Shown: positions 15,846 to 24,370 of the stretch, piece by piece
How positions within the stretch are numbered: the first letter of the stretch is position 1
Layout of the letters: each line of letters begins with the position of its first letter
NCBI GenBank assembly: GCA_021817985.1
Contig: JAKAFK010000031.1
Span: 1-38,841 of the forward strand
Source: Pseudomonadota bacterium
Lineage (GTDB): Bacteria > Pseudomonadota > Gammaproteobacteria > Burkholderiales > JAKAFK01
Reading direction: 5' to 3'
Length of the DNA: 38,841 nucleotides
Program-made: the position numbers and the translations under genes
Notes under the pieces: generated by a model
What the model was told of the DNA's origin: nothing
The model's database searches: none
What the model saw: the letters and a program-made list of their open reading frames with translations, nothing else

Positions 15846-16178
15846 GGCAAGGCTTGCGACGGGCAGTGCCTCTATTCTAACAGAGGCCGGTGCCCCTGAT
15901 CGACTGGAAACGTTTCCGGTTGAAGAGAATAGGTGCTCTGTCCGGGTCTGCAGGAAACGGGCGCAGTGGCCGCAGGAACCTGGGAAGGGGACCTTCGACG
16001 GGGCTCATGAAGGCCGAGGACTGGACTCAGGCACTCCCCTTAGGTCGCGCGAACCCGGCCAATTCGCTATCATGATGCTCTGTCGCCTTGCCCCGCGAGC
16101 CCGCCGCGGCGGCGCGATCGGCCGGGCGATGACGGAATCGTTCGGAAATCTTGTCAGAACCAGAAGAAAGCGCTTCGC
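15846..16178. promoter_or_regulatory. Divergent control region between flgA and the cytoplasmic GGDEF gene
   Basis: A 333-nt gap with no convincing gene. It holds an inverted repeat, GCCTCT (15868-15873)/AGAGGC (15882-15887), extended by GGGCA (15861-15865)/TGCCC (15891-15895). This lies 16-50 nt upstream of flgA. A perfect 12-bp palindrome, GGAAACGTTTCC, follows at 15906-15917. A minus-strand TAGAAT (15875-15880) could be a -10 for flgA, but its -35 is poor. I see no clear sigma-28 or sigma-54 site in either direction. Confidence 0.45.
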
Positions 16179-17966
16179 ATGAGTACTCGTTCGACGGCCA
16201 ATCCTACCGACATCGCGCGCGAGACCCTGAAGGTCCTGGCGACGCGCCGCATGCTGCCCACCCCGGAGAATTATCAGAAGGTTTACCACGAAGTCGCCGG
16301 TACCGCGCCGGAGGCGCCCGGGCTGGAAGAGCTCCAGATGATCGTGCGCCGGTTGGCCGAGCATGCGGCCACCGCGAAGCGCCCTCTGCTGTCCTTGGAT
16401 CGTGCGCTGGGGGAGCGCCAATGGGCGAAGGTCGAGGAAGCCCTTGCAAAGCTCTCGGGCGGCGGGTCCGATACCGTGTCCTGGCCCGACCTGATTCGGG
16501 AATTATTGAAACAATGGCAGACGGCCCATAGCGGGCTGACCACTCAGCGCAAGCGCGAGGGGGTCGAGCAGGTGCTCATCCATTTCGGTTCCGATCCCGC
16601 GATGCTGGGGCCCAAGCTCCAGGCGCTGGTGGCCTCGTGGGCCCAGTCGCCTGCGGCGCCCGGCGGGAGCCTCACGGAGGGCGAGGCACTTGCCGCGGCC
16701 GTTGAGGCCACCCCATCCCCCGCCCAGGCGGTGCGCGCGGCGCCGCAGGCGCCCGACGGCGCGGTTGCGGGCATGCTGCGCGATCTCGTCGCCCAGACGC
16801 TTGAGCAAGGGGTGGTGCCCCGGCTGGTGCGTTTTCCCGACCTGGCCGACGGCGCCCGGAGTCTGGTGGCGCGCGTGCGGGAAGCCACCGATGTCCTCGC
16901 GCTGCAGGGACTGTCGAAGGAGCTGAAGGCCCTATGGGTGCGCATCGAACTGCGCGGCGAGGACGACGCGCAATTGCTCGCTTCCGTGCTCTCGCTGCTG
17001 CGCCTTCTGCTCGACAATGTGGCCGAGCTCGTTTCCGACGACCAGTGGCTGGCCGGGCAGATCGATGTCGTCCGCAAGGTGATGACGGGCGAAGTGGATC
17101 GCCGGTCGATGTTCGAGGCGGAGCGGCGCTTCAAGGAAGTCCTTTACAAGCAAGGGACCTTGAAGAAGAGTCTGGACGAGGCCAAGAGCACGTTCAAGCA
17201 TATGATCGCCACCTTCGTCGATCGCTTGGGGCAGATGGCCGAAAGCACGAGCGGCTATCATGACAAGATCTCGGCTTACTCCGAACGGATCAGTGCGACC
17301 GAGACCATTCATCAGCTCTCCTCCGTCGTGCACGAATTGATGGCGGATACCCGCGGGATGCAGCTGGACATCGCGCGCTCGCGCGACGAGTTGATCGAGA
17401 CGCGCCGCCAGGTGGATGAGGCCGAAAGAAAGGTCCATGAGCTCGAGCTCGAGCTCGAACGGGTCAGCGGACTCGTGCGCTCGGACCAGCTCACCGGCAC
17501 CCTCAACCGGCGCGGCCTGGAGGATGCGTTTGAGCGAGAGCTCGCGCGCGCGGCGCGGTCCGGCGCCGCGTTGAGCCTCGCGCTTCTGGATGTGGACCAT
17601 TTCAAGAGGCTCAACGACCGTTATGGCCACCAGGCCGGCGATGCCGCCTTGGTCCATCTGGCGCGCGTCGTGCAGGAGACGTTGCGTCCGGTGGACGTGG
17701 TGGCGCGCTATGGGGGCGAAGAGTTCATCATCGTCATGCCCGAGACGCCGGCCGCACAGGCCGTCAAGGCCATGACGCGGCTGCAGCGCGAACTCACCAA
17801 GCGGTTCTTTCTCCATAATCAGGAGCGCCTGCTCATCACCTTCAGCGCAGGGGTGGCCCAGTGGCGCGCGGACGAGCCGGTCGATGCGCTCATCGCGCGC
17901 GCCGACCAGGCGGTCTATGAAGCCAAGGAGCACGGGCGTAACCGCGTGGTTCTGGCGGGCGCCTAG
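16179..17966 (+). CDS. Cytoplasmic GGDEF diguanylate cyclase with long helical N-terminus
   Basis: Predicted c-di-GMP synthase of 595 residues without signal peptide or membrane helix. Residues 1-~400 form a family-specific alpha-helical region I cannot assign to a named sensor domain. An Ala/Pro-rich linker lies around 155-195. A coiled coil just before the catalytic domain includes the ELELELE stretch, encoded by three tandem GAGCTC hexamers at 17439-17456. The GGDEF domain starts at DQLTGTLNRRG. Its active site GGEEF is at 512-516, and an RPVD inhibitory site lies five residues earlier, so catalysis is expected. The ribosome site is weak. It is divergent from flgA and stands immediately before the flgB promoter, with a strong terminator between. 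Confidence 0.9.
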   Translation: MSTRSTANPTDIARETLKVLATRRMLPTPENYQKVYHEVAGTAPEAPGLEELQMIVRRLAEHAATAKRPLLSLDRALGERQWAKVEEALAKLSGGGSDTVSWPDLIRELLKQWQTAHSGLTTQRKREGVEQVLIHFGSDPAMLGPKLQALVASWAQSPAAPGGSLTEGEALAAAVEATPSPAQAVRAAPQAPDGAVAGMLRDLVAQTLEQGVVPRLVRFPDLADGARSLVARVREATDVLALQGLSKELKALWVRIELRGEDDAQLLASVLSLLRLLLDNVAELVSDDQWLAGQIDVVRKVMTGEVDRRSMFEAERRFKEVLYKQGTLKKSLDEAKSTFKHMIATFVDRLGQMAESTSGYHDKISAYSERISATETIHQLSSVVHELMADTRGMQLDIARSRDELIETRRQVDEAERKVHELELELERVSGLVRSDQLTGTLNRRGLEDAFERELARAARSGAALSLALLDVDHFKRLNDRYGHQAGDAALVHLARVVQETLRPVDVVARYGGEEFIIVMPETPAAQAVKAMTRLQRELTKRFFLHNQERLLITFSAGVAQWRADEPVDALIARADQAVYEAKEHGRNRVVLAGA

Positions 17967-17977
17967 CCCGCGCCACC

Positions 17978-18003
17978 AATTCTTGCCGGGCCCGGCAAGA
18001 ATT
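17978..18003 (+). terminator. Perfect 26-bp palindromic terminator after the GGDEF gene
   Basis: Perfect inverted repeat with 13-nt arms (AATTCTTGCCGGG and its complement) and no spacer bases, starting 11 nt after the GGDEF stop. The A/T-ending arms supply T-rich flanks in both directions, so it may act bidirectionally. It insulates the flgB promoter from upstream transcription. Confidence 0.8.
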
Positions 18004-18130
18004 TCCGTCCGGCGGTTCCCGCGGCTTGCGCATCAGGCGACGCTCCCCGCCTACGCCCGCATCCGCCGCCAGAGTCATCCTGCCCCTCCTGTCTTTTCGA
18101 CGCGCCCGCCTTCGCGCCAATAGACCTGCT

Positions 18131-18146
18131 TGGCACGTTTCATGCT
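18131..18146 (+). promoter_or_regulatory. Sigma-54 promoter for the flgB operon
   Basis: TGGCAC (18131-18136), five bases, then ATGCT (18142-18146). The invariant GG (18132-18133) and GC (18144-18145) have the exact -24/-12 spacing, against consensus TGGCAC-N5-TTGCW. Transcription would begin near 18157, about 24 nt before the flgB GTG. This implies an enhancer-binding activator (FleQ/FlrC type) encoded elsewhere. Confidence 0.85.
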
Positions 18147-18180
18147 TTGTTCCTTTTGCAGGATACGAAGGAGGGAAGCC

Positions 18181-18576
18181 GTGCCGAGTGGCCTTGATGC
18201 GATGTTTGGCTTTTACCAGCGCGCCCTGGATTTGCGGGTGCAGCGCCAGCAGGTGCTGGCGGCCAATATTGCGAATGCCGACACGCCGGACTACAAGGCG
18301 AGGGATTTCAATTTCCATGGTGCCCTGAGCCGTGCCGTCGGCGCCACCTCCTTGCCGCTGGTCACGACGTCGTCGCGGGACCTGGACCCGCCGCAGGGTG
18401 CGGGCCCGTCGCCCAAGCTTCTCTATCGTGTTCCGCTGCAGCCGTCGATAGACGGCAACACCGTGGATTCTGACGTGGAAATGGCGCAGTTCAGCGACAA
18501 CGCGGTGCGCTATGAAGCGGGACTTACGTTTCTCACCACGCAGATCAAATGGATGACAACCGCGATCACGGGGTAA
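18181..18576 (+). CDS. flgB: Flagellar proximal rod protein FlgB (GTG start)
   Basis: Proximal rod component of the flagellar basal body, exported by the flagellar type III system. I chose GTG 18181, six bases after a strong AAGGAGG (18168-18174). This gives 131 residues beginning MPSGLDAMFGFYQRALDLR. An upstream in-frame ATG at 18142 lies inside the sigma-54 promoter and cannot be used. The N-terminal rod motif QQVLAANIANADTPDYKARD is present, and the C-terminal helix (YEAGLTFLTTQIKWMTTAI) is typical. It is the first gene of flgBCDEFGHIJ. Confidence 0.95.
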   Translation: MPSGLDAMFGFYQRALDLRVQRQQVLAANIANADTPDYKARDFNFHGALSRAVGATSLPLVTTSSRDLDPPQGAGPSPKLLYRVPLQPSIDGNTVDSDVEMAQFSDNAVRYEAGLTFLTTQIKWMTTAITG

Positions 18577-18582
18577 CGGGCA

Positions 18583-18990
18583 ATGTCCTTATTCAGCGTG
18601 TTTAACATCGCCGGAACGGCACTGACTGCGGAGTCGCAGCGTCTTAATGTCGTCGCGAGCAACTTGGCCAACGCGAACAGCACGACGAGCTCGACTGGGC
18701 AGCCCTACCGTGCGCGCGAGGTGGTCTTCTCGGCGATCCCGCTCAATGGCGGCCCCATGGCGGGCGGGGTCAGGGTGGCCGAAGTCGTCAACGATCCCGC
18801 CCCGCTCAAAGAGGTCTACGACCCGAGCAATCCTTCCGCCGATGCCAACGGGTACGTGGCGATGCCCAACGTGAATGCGGTCGATGAAATGGTCAATATG
18901 ATCTCCGCCTCCCGTTCCTACCAGAACAACGTCGACATGATGAATACGGCCAAGAATTTGTTGGCCAAGACATTAACCCTGGGTCAGTGA
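18583..18990 (+). CDS. flgC: Flagellar proximal rod protein FlgC
   Basis: Proximal rod protein of 135 residues. The N-terminal motif [16 protein letters not shown] and the C-terminal [19 protein letters not shown] identify the family. It starts 6 nt after the flgB stop with a poor ribosome site, so its translation may depend on coupling to flgB. The remaining sequence has the usual GVRVAEV and [17 protein letters not shown] segments of FlgC. Nothing unusual. Confidence 0.96.
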   Translation: MSLFSVFNIAGTALTAESQRLNVVASNLANANSTTSSTGQPYRAREVVFSAIPLNGGPMAGGVRVAEVVNDPAPLKEVYDPSNPSADANGYVAMPNVNAVDEMVNMISASRSYQNNVDMMNTAKNLLAKTLTLGQ

Positions 18991-19013
18991 CTTTTGCCCG
19001 ATCGGAGAGCGCC

Positions 19014-19679
19014 ATGAGCATTTCCCCTGTAACGGCCGCCTCGCAAGCCACGGCGGCGAGCGGCGCGTCGGCGTTGAGCGCGAGCTCGCTGCAGAACATG
19101 AGCCAGACTTTCCTGCAGCTCCTCGTCGCCCAGATCCAGAACCAGGATCCCACCAATCCGATGGACAACGCGCAGATGACCTCCCAGCTGGCACAGTTGT
19201 CGACTGTCGACGGGATCAATCAGCTCAATTCCACGGTGAGCAGCCTGGCCTCGAGCCTGACCCAGGCGAGCAGCCTGCAAGCCGCAGGGCTGGTCGGGCG
19301 GGGGATTCTGGCGCCGGGCAACGCCTTGAGCCTGGCGAATGGGCAGTCCCAAGGCGGGGTCTCGCTCGCGCAGCCGGCGGGCGATCTGCAGGTCACCATC
19401 AAGGATGCGGCGGGCAATGTGGTGAATACACTCGATCTTGGCGCGCAGCCGGCCGGGGTCGTGCCGTTCCAGTGGAATGGCGCAACGAACGCGGGGGGCA
19501 CGGCGCCGAGCGGCACCTACACCTTCACGGCGAGCGCGGCCCAGGGCGGCAGCGCCGTGCAGACCAGCCCCCTCGCCTATGCGACGGTGCAAAGCGTGAC
19601 GCTGGGGCCGAGCGGGGCCACCCTGAATACGGACACGCTGGGCGCGGTCGGCCTCGCCAACGTCGACCAAATCTTCTAA
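19014..19679 (+). CDS. flgD: Flagellar hook-capping protein FlgD
   Basis: Scaffold cap that directs polymerisation of the hook protein FlgE and leaves the finished hook. The ATG at 19014 follows GGAGAG (19004-19009) and gives 221 residues. An in-frame GTG at 18987 overlapping the flgC stop is less likely. The diagnostic N-terminal segment FLQLLVAQIQNQDPTNPMDN is present, then the Gln/Ser-rich DNAQMTSQLAQLSTVDGINQ part, then a FlgD Ig/Tudor-like region with VVPFQWNGATNAGG. It lies between the rod and hook genes as usual. Confidence 0.95.
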   Translation: MSISPVTAASQATAASGASALSASSLQNMSQTFLQLLVAQIQNQDPTNPMDNAQMTSQLAQLSTVDGINQLNSTVSSLASSLTQASSLQAAGLVGRGILAPGNALSLANGQSQGGVSLAQPAGDLQVTIKDAAGNVVNTLDLGAQPAGVVPFQWNGATNAGGTAPSGTYTFTASAAQGGSAVQTSPLAYATVQSVTLGPSGATLNTDTLGAVGLANVDQIF

Positions 19680-19713
19680 GTCTGACTCACGGAACCCATT
19701 TCAGGAGAACAGC

Positions 19714-20928
19714 ATGCAATTCCAGTCAGGACTGAGCGGATTGAACGCCGCTTCGCAGAATCTGGATGTGATCGGGAACAACATCAGCAACGTGTCCACC
19801 ATCGGCTACAAGGGGTCGACGGCACAATTCGCGGATGTCTATGCGAACGCGCTGCAGGCCTCGGGAGGCGTGCAGATCGGGATCGGAGCCAATCTTTCTG
19901 CGGTCTCCCAGCAATTCTCCCAGGGCAACATCGAATCCACCAACAATCCGCTGGATGTCGCCATCAACGGCGGTGGGTTCTTCCAGCTCGCCACCAATGG
20001 CGTGACCACCTACACCCGAGACGGGGAGTTCCAGGTGAACAACGCGGGTGATCTGGTGACGAGCACGGGCGCCTACGTGCAGGGATATTCGGTCGACGCG
20101 AACGGGAACATCGTTCCGACCAACCCGGGCAACCTCCAGCTGTCGACCGCAGGGATCGCGCCGGCGGCGACCACGACGTCCACCATGCAGCTCAACCTGG
20201 ATTCCACGCAACCGGCGATCACGGCGACGTTCAATCCGAATGATCCGACGACCTACACCTATTCGACCTCGCAGACGGTCTACGACAGCCTGGGCAATTC
20301 CCACGTGTTGTCGACGTATTTCGTCAAGACGGGCTCCAATGCCTGGACGATGTATCCGGCCGTGGACGGGACCCAGACCAATGTGTCGCCCGCATCGGTC
20401 AACCTGACCTTCGGTTCCGACGGCGCGCTCACCGCCCCCACCAGTCCCACGACGATCAGTTTCCAGCCGGGCACCGGGGCGACCAGTCCCCAGAGCTTCA
20501 CCCTCTCCCTCACCGGAACGACCCAGTACGGGATGACCTCGTCGGCGAACGCGATGACGCAAAACGGCAATACCGGGGGCTCGTTGTCCAATTTCAGCAT
20601 CAACAGCGATGGCACGGTCGTCGGCAACTATACGAACGGGCAAAGCAAGACGCTCGGCCAGATCGTGCTGGCGAACTTCACCAATCCACAGGGATTGGCG
20701 TCGCTGAGCGGCAACCAATGGGCGCAGACCGCCGCGTCCGGGCAGCCGCTCGTGGCAGCCCCGGGGACCTCCAACTTCGGCGTCCTGCAGGCGTCGTCGC
20801 TCGAACAGTCCAACGTGGACCTGACCTCCCAATTGGTCAACCTGATGACCGCGCAGTATGACTATCAGGCGAATGCGCAGACCATCAAGACGGACAGCCA
20901 ACTGATGCAGACCATCGAGAGCCTGTAA
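19714..20928 (+). CDS. flgE: Flagellar hook protein FlgE
   Basis: Structural subunit of the hook, the universal joint between rod and filament. It has 404 residues, close to the Salmonella length. The N-terminal LNAASQNLDVIGNNISNVST and the C-terminal NVDLTSQLVNLMTAQYDYQANAQ helices form the D0 core. The middle is Thr/Ser/Asn-rich, as expected for the outer D1-D2 domains. AGGAG precedes the ATG. The motif FSQGNIESTNNPLDVAINGGGF is the shared hook/rod signature. Ordinary gene. Confidence 0.97.
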   Translation: MQFQSGLSGLNAASQNLDVIGNNISNVSTIGYKGSTAQFADVYANALQASGGVQIGIGANLSAVSQQFSQGNIESTNNPLDVAINGGGFFQLATNGVTTYTRDGEFQVNNAGDLVTSTGAYVQGYSVDANGNIVPTNPGNLQLSTAGIAPAATTTSTMQLNLDSTQPAITATFNPNDPTTYTYSTSQTVYDSLGNSHVLSTYFVKTGSNAWTMYPAVDGTQTNVSPASVNLTFGSDGALTAPTSPTTISFQPGTGATSPQSFTLSLTGTTQYGMTSSANAMTQNGNTGGSLSNFSINSDGTVVGNYTNGQSKTLGQIVLANFTNPQGLASLSGNQWAQTAASGQPLVAAPGTSNFGVLQASSLEQSNVDLTSQLVNLMTAQYDYQANAQTIKTDSQLMQTIESL

Positions 20929-20956
20929 TCCGTCACCCGCTCGAGGAAGCCCACCC

Positions 20957-21697
20957 ATGGATCGCCTCATCTACATCGCGATGACCGGAGCGCAGCATGC
21001 GCTCACGCGCCAGGACACCGTCGCGCAGAACATCGCGAACGCCAGCACGACGGGTTACAAGGCGGCAGTGGACGGGTTTCGCGCGCTGCCGGTGTTCGGG
21101 CAAGGCGCCCCCACCCGCGCGTACGTGGTCGACGCGACGGAAGGGGCCGACTTGAAGGCCGGCGCCATTGTGAATACGGGGCGCAACCTGGACGTGGCGG
21201 TGAACGGGAAAGGGTGGATAGCGGTACAGGCGCAGGACGGGAGCGAGGCCTATACGCGCGACGGCAGCTTGAAGGTCAGCCCCAACGGGATCTTGCAGAC
21301 GCGCGATGGCTTGAACGTGTTGGGGGACGGCGGGCCGATCGCCATCCCCCCCAACGCGAAGATCTCCATCGGCCAGGACGGCACGGTGTCGGCCGTGCTG
21401 TTTAATGACCAGACCAACGCGGTCAACGTGGTGGGGCGGATCAAGCTCGTCGATCCCCCGGCCTCCACGCTGGTGCGCGGCGACGACGGCCTGTTTCGCC
21501 TGGCAAATGGCCAGCCGGCGGCTGCAGATGCCAACGTCAAACTCGTCTCGGGCGCGCTGGAGTCGAGCAACGTGAACATTGCCGATGCGCTGGTGAACAT
21601 GATCAGCGTGTCGAGACAGTACGACCTCGAAATGAAGATGCTGCAGACGGCCGACAGCAACGCGCAGGCCGCCTCGCAACTCCTCGTCGTCAACTAA
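20957..21697 (+). CDS. flgF: Flagellar proximal rod protein FlgF
   Basis: Proximal rod protein, 246 residues, related to FlgG and FlgE. It begins MDRLIYIAMTGAQHALTRQD, typical of FlgF, with VAQNIANASTTGYKA after it. The conserved NTGRNLDVAVNGKGWIAVQ section is in the middle, and the C-terminal helix includes NIADALVNMISVSRQYDLEM. A GAGGA site precedes the ATG. It lies between flgE and flgG at short spacing in the same transcript. Confidence 0.96.
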   Translation: MDRLIYIAMTGAQHALTRQDTVAQNIANASTTGYKAAVDGFRALPVFGQGAPTRAYVVDATEGADLKAGAIVNTGRNLDVAVNGKGWIAVQAQDGSEAYTRDGSLKVSPNGILQTRDGLNVLGDGGPIAIPPNAKISIGQDGTVSAVLFNDQTNAVNVVGRIKLVDPPASTLVRGDDGLFRLANGQPAAADANVKLVSGALESSNVNIADALVNMISVSRQYDLEMKMLQTADSNAQAASQLLVVN

Positions 21698-21713
21698 GGG
21701 ATAGGACAACCCC

Positions 21714-22496
21714 ATGATACGATCCCTCTTCATCTCGGCCACCGGCCTTGACGCCCAACAGACCCAGATGGACGTGATCGCCAACAACCTGGCCAACGTC
21801 AGCACCAACGGCTTCAAACGCAGCCAGGCGGTGTTCCAGGATCTGCTCTATCAGACCTTGCGTCAGCCGGGGGCGCAGTCCTCGCAGCAGACGCAGCTGC
21901 CGTCCGGATTGCAGCTCGGCACCGGGGTGCGGCCGGTTGCCACCGAGAAGATCTTCACGCAAGGCAACCTTCAGCAGACGGGGAATTCGCTCGACGTCGC
22001 CATCAACGGCCAAGGCTTTTTTCAGGTCCTGATGCCGGATGGCACCACCGACTATACGCGCGACGGTTCCTTCCAGGTGAACAGCCAGGGCCAGGTCGTC
22101 ACCGCGAGCGGCTACCCGGTCCAGCCGGCCATCACCATTCCCCAGAACGCGCTGACCGTCACCATCGCCGCCGACGGCACCGTTTCGGTGACCCAGCCGG
22201 GGTCCTCGGCGGCCACCCAGATCGGCCAGGTCCAGCTGGCGAATTTCATCAATCCCGCCGGCCTGCAAAGCGTCGGCGACAACCTCTACGAGCAGACCTC
22301 CGCTTCCGGCACGCCGGCGACCAATACGCCGGACTCCAATGGACTGGGTGCGCTTCAGCAGGGGTTCGTCGAGACCTCCAATGTCAATGTGGCGGAGGAG
22401 CTGGTCAACATGATCGAGACGCAGCGGGCTTATGAAATCAACTCGAAGGCCATCACGACGTCCGACCAGATGCTCCAGACCCTCTCGCAGATCTGA
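21714..22496 (+). CDS. flgG: Flagellar distal rod protein FlgG
   Basis: Distal rod protein, 260 residues, the usual length. The N-terminus [20 protein letters not shown] and [16 protein letters not shown] form the D0 helix. The segment [13 protein letters not shown] is the FlgG-specific insertion that stiffens the rod relative to the hook. Next comes [20 protein letters not shown]. The C-terminal [20 protein letters not shown] is strongly conserved. It starts 16 nt after flgF. Confidence 0.97.
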   Translation: MIRSLFISATGLDAQQTQMDVIANNLANVSTNGFKRSQAVFQDLLYQTLRQPGAQSSQQTQLPSGLQLGTGVRPVATEKIFTQGNLQQTGNSLDVAINGQGFFQVLMPDGTTDYTRDGSFQVNSQGQVVTASGYPVQPAITIPQNALTVTIAADGTVSVTQPGSSAATQIGQVQLANFINPAGLQSVGDNLYEQTSASGTPATNTPDSNGLGALQQGFVETSNVNVAEELVNMIETQRAYEINSKAITTSDQMLQTLSQI

Positions 22497-22552
22497 CGGT
22501 AGGCACGATAATTGCTCCTCTCAGGGCATGCCGTCGAAGAACAGGTAAGCGT

Positions 22553-23239
22553 ATGAACTCCCTGAGACCGATCCGTCGCCCGCTTTTGTGGGCATTGCTT
22601 GCCACCGGCCTGCTGGGCGGCTGCATGAGCCCCCCGAAACCGGACGTGCTGCAGCCCATGACGGCGCTCCCGAAGGAAGTCTCGCCCCCGCCGAGCCGCG
22701 ACGGCGCCATCTATCAGCCCGGATACGGGCGCTTGGCGCTCTTCGAGGACCGGCGGGCGCGCCACGTGGGCGATATCATCACCATTCTGATCGCCGAGAA
22801 TATGTCCGCGACTTCCAGTGGGAACAGCAGCGCCCAGCGCAGCGGCGACACGGAAGTTTCCGTCCCGACGATCTCCGGCGTCCTCGGCAAAACTTTCCAG
22901 GGGATGGCAATTTCCGGCACGGATGCGACCAAATTTGCCGGGCAGGGGGCAACCTCCAGCAGCAACGTCTTCACGGGATCGATCGGCGTGACCGTGATCC
23001 GGGTGCTGGCGAACGGTGATCTGGTGGTCAGCGGTCAGAAGGAACTGGCGATCGGCCAGCGCACCGAATACATCCGCTTTTCGGGGGTGGTCAATCCCGC
23101 CGACATCACGGCGCAGAATACGGTTGCATCCACCCAGGTGGCCGACGTGACGCTTGAGGACAGGGGCCGCGGCTACATCGACGAGGCGCAGGTCATGCCT
23201 TGGCTGTCGCGCATCTTCATGTCCGTGCTGCCGTTTTGA
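22553..23239 (+). CDS. flgH: Flagellar L-ring lipoprotein FlgH
   Basis: Outer-membrane lipoprotein forming the L ring around the distal rod. It has 228 residues. A lipoprotein signal peptide ends in LGGC with the acylated cysteine at residue 24. The mature part has LFEDRRARHVGDIITILIAEN and the conserved NGDLVVSGQKELAIGQ and IRFSGVVNPADI motifs, typical of FlgH. AGG lies upstream of the ATG. It follows flgG by 56 nt and precedes flgI by 12 nt, as expected for ring genes. The lipoprotein signal implies a Gram-negative envelope. Confidence 0.97.
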   Translation: MNSLRPIRRPLLWALLATGLLGGCMSPPKPDVLQPMTALPKEVSPPPSRDGAIYQPGYGRLALFEDRRARHVGDIITILIAENMSATSSGNSSAQRSGDTEVSVPTISGVLGKTFQGMAISGTDATKFAGQGATSSSNVFTGSIGVTVIRVLANGDLVVSGQKELAIGQRTEYIRFSGVVNPADITAQNTVASTQVADVTLEDRGRGYIDEAQVMPWLSRIFMSVLPF

Positions 23240-23251
23240 GGACCGGTTCGT

Positions 23252-24358
23252 ATGATCACGCTCTTTAGACGGGAATGGTGGGCCGCGGTACTGCTGGTGC
23301 TGGCGGCCTCGGCGCATGCCGATCGGATCAAGGATCTCGCCTCGGTGGAGGGGGTGCGCGTCAATCAGTTGATCGGGTATGGGCTGGTGGTGGGCCTGGA
23401 CGGCACCGGCGATCAGACGACCCAGACGCCGTTTACCGTGCAAAGCCTGGAAAGCATGCTGACGCGCCTGGGCATCAACGTGCCCCCCGGCACGAGCTTG
23501 CAGCTCAAGAATGTGGCCGCGGTGACCGTGACGGCCGATCTCCCGCCGTTCGCCGTGCCTGGGCAGCAAATCGACGTCACCGTGTCGTCGATCGGCAACG
23601 CCGGGTCATTGAGCGGCGGCACGCTCCTCATGACGCCGCTCAAGGGGCTGGATGGGAAGGTCTACGCGATCGCCCAGGGCAATGTCTCGATCGGCGGCGC
23701 GGGCGCGTCCGCGGGGGGCAGCAGCGTGCAGATCAATCACCTGAGCGCAGGACGCATTCCCGATGGGGCGACCGTGGAGCGCGCCCTGCCCATCGTGCTG
23801 GGACAAGGCCCCTATGTCAATCTGGACCTTGCCAACGCGGATTTCACGACCGCCGCACGCATCGTGCAGGCGATCAATCAGGCGATGGGGAACGGAACGG
23901 CGCAGGCGATGGACAGCCGCCTCATCCAGGTGCGTGCGCCGGACGATCCCAATGCGCGCGTGGCGTTTGTCTCCCGCCTGGAAAATCTTTCGGTTGATCC
24001 GGGGGAGGCCGCGCCGAAGGTGATCCTCAACGCGCGGACCGGTTCGATCGTCATGAATGAGGCGGTGACCGTGGACGATTGCGCGATCGCCCACGGCAAC
24101 CTCTCGGTGGTCATCAACACGCAGCCTGTCATCAGCCAGCCCACGCCGTTTTCGAAGGGACGCACGGTCGTGGCCCAGCAGTCCCAGATTTCGGTGACCA
24201 CCGAGAAGGGGCACCTCATCGTCGTGCCGACCAGCACGTCGCTCGACAGCATCGTGCGCGCCCTCAATGCGGTGGGCGCGACGCCCCAGGACCTCTTGTC
24301 GATCCTGCAGGCCATGAAGGCCGCGGGTGCCTTGCACGCGGACCTGGAAATCATCTGA
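23252..24358 (+). CDS. flgI: Flagellar P-ring protein FlgI
   Basis: Periplasmic protein that forms the P ring in the peptidoglycan layer, assembled with help from FlgA. It has 368 residues with a Sec signal peptide ([14 protein letters not shown], cleavage near residue 23). The mature start [20 protein letters not shown] is strongly conserved, as are [13 protein letters not shown] and the C-terminal [25 protein letters not shown] precedes the ATG. It sits between flgH and flgJ in the basal-body operon. Confidence 0.97.
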   Translation: MITLFRREWWAAVLLVLAASAHADRIKDLASVEGVRVNQLIGYGLVVGLDGTGDQTTQTPFTVQSLESMLTRLGINVPPGTSLQLKNVAAVTVTADLPPFAVPGQQIDVTVSSIGNAGSLSGGTLLMTPLKGLDGKVYAIAQGNVSIGGAGASAGGSSVQINHLSAGRIPDGATVERALPIVLGQGPYVNLDLANADFTTAARIVQAINQAMGNGTAQAMDSRLIQVRAPDDPNARVAFVSRLENLSVDPGEAAPKVILNARTGSIVMNEAVTVDDCAIAHGNLSVVINTQPVISQPTPFSKGRTVVAQQSQISVTTEKGHLIVVPTSTSLDSIVRALNAVGATPQDLLSILQAMKAAGALHADLEII

Positions 24359-24370
24359 GGAGGCTTTGAG

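Noticed and set aside
17439-17456. Three tandem GAGCTC hexamers in the second GGDEF gene
   Set aside because: In frame, encoding a charged Glu-Leu run inside a coiled coil. A short coding repeat explains it fully.
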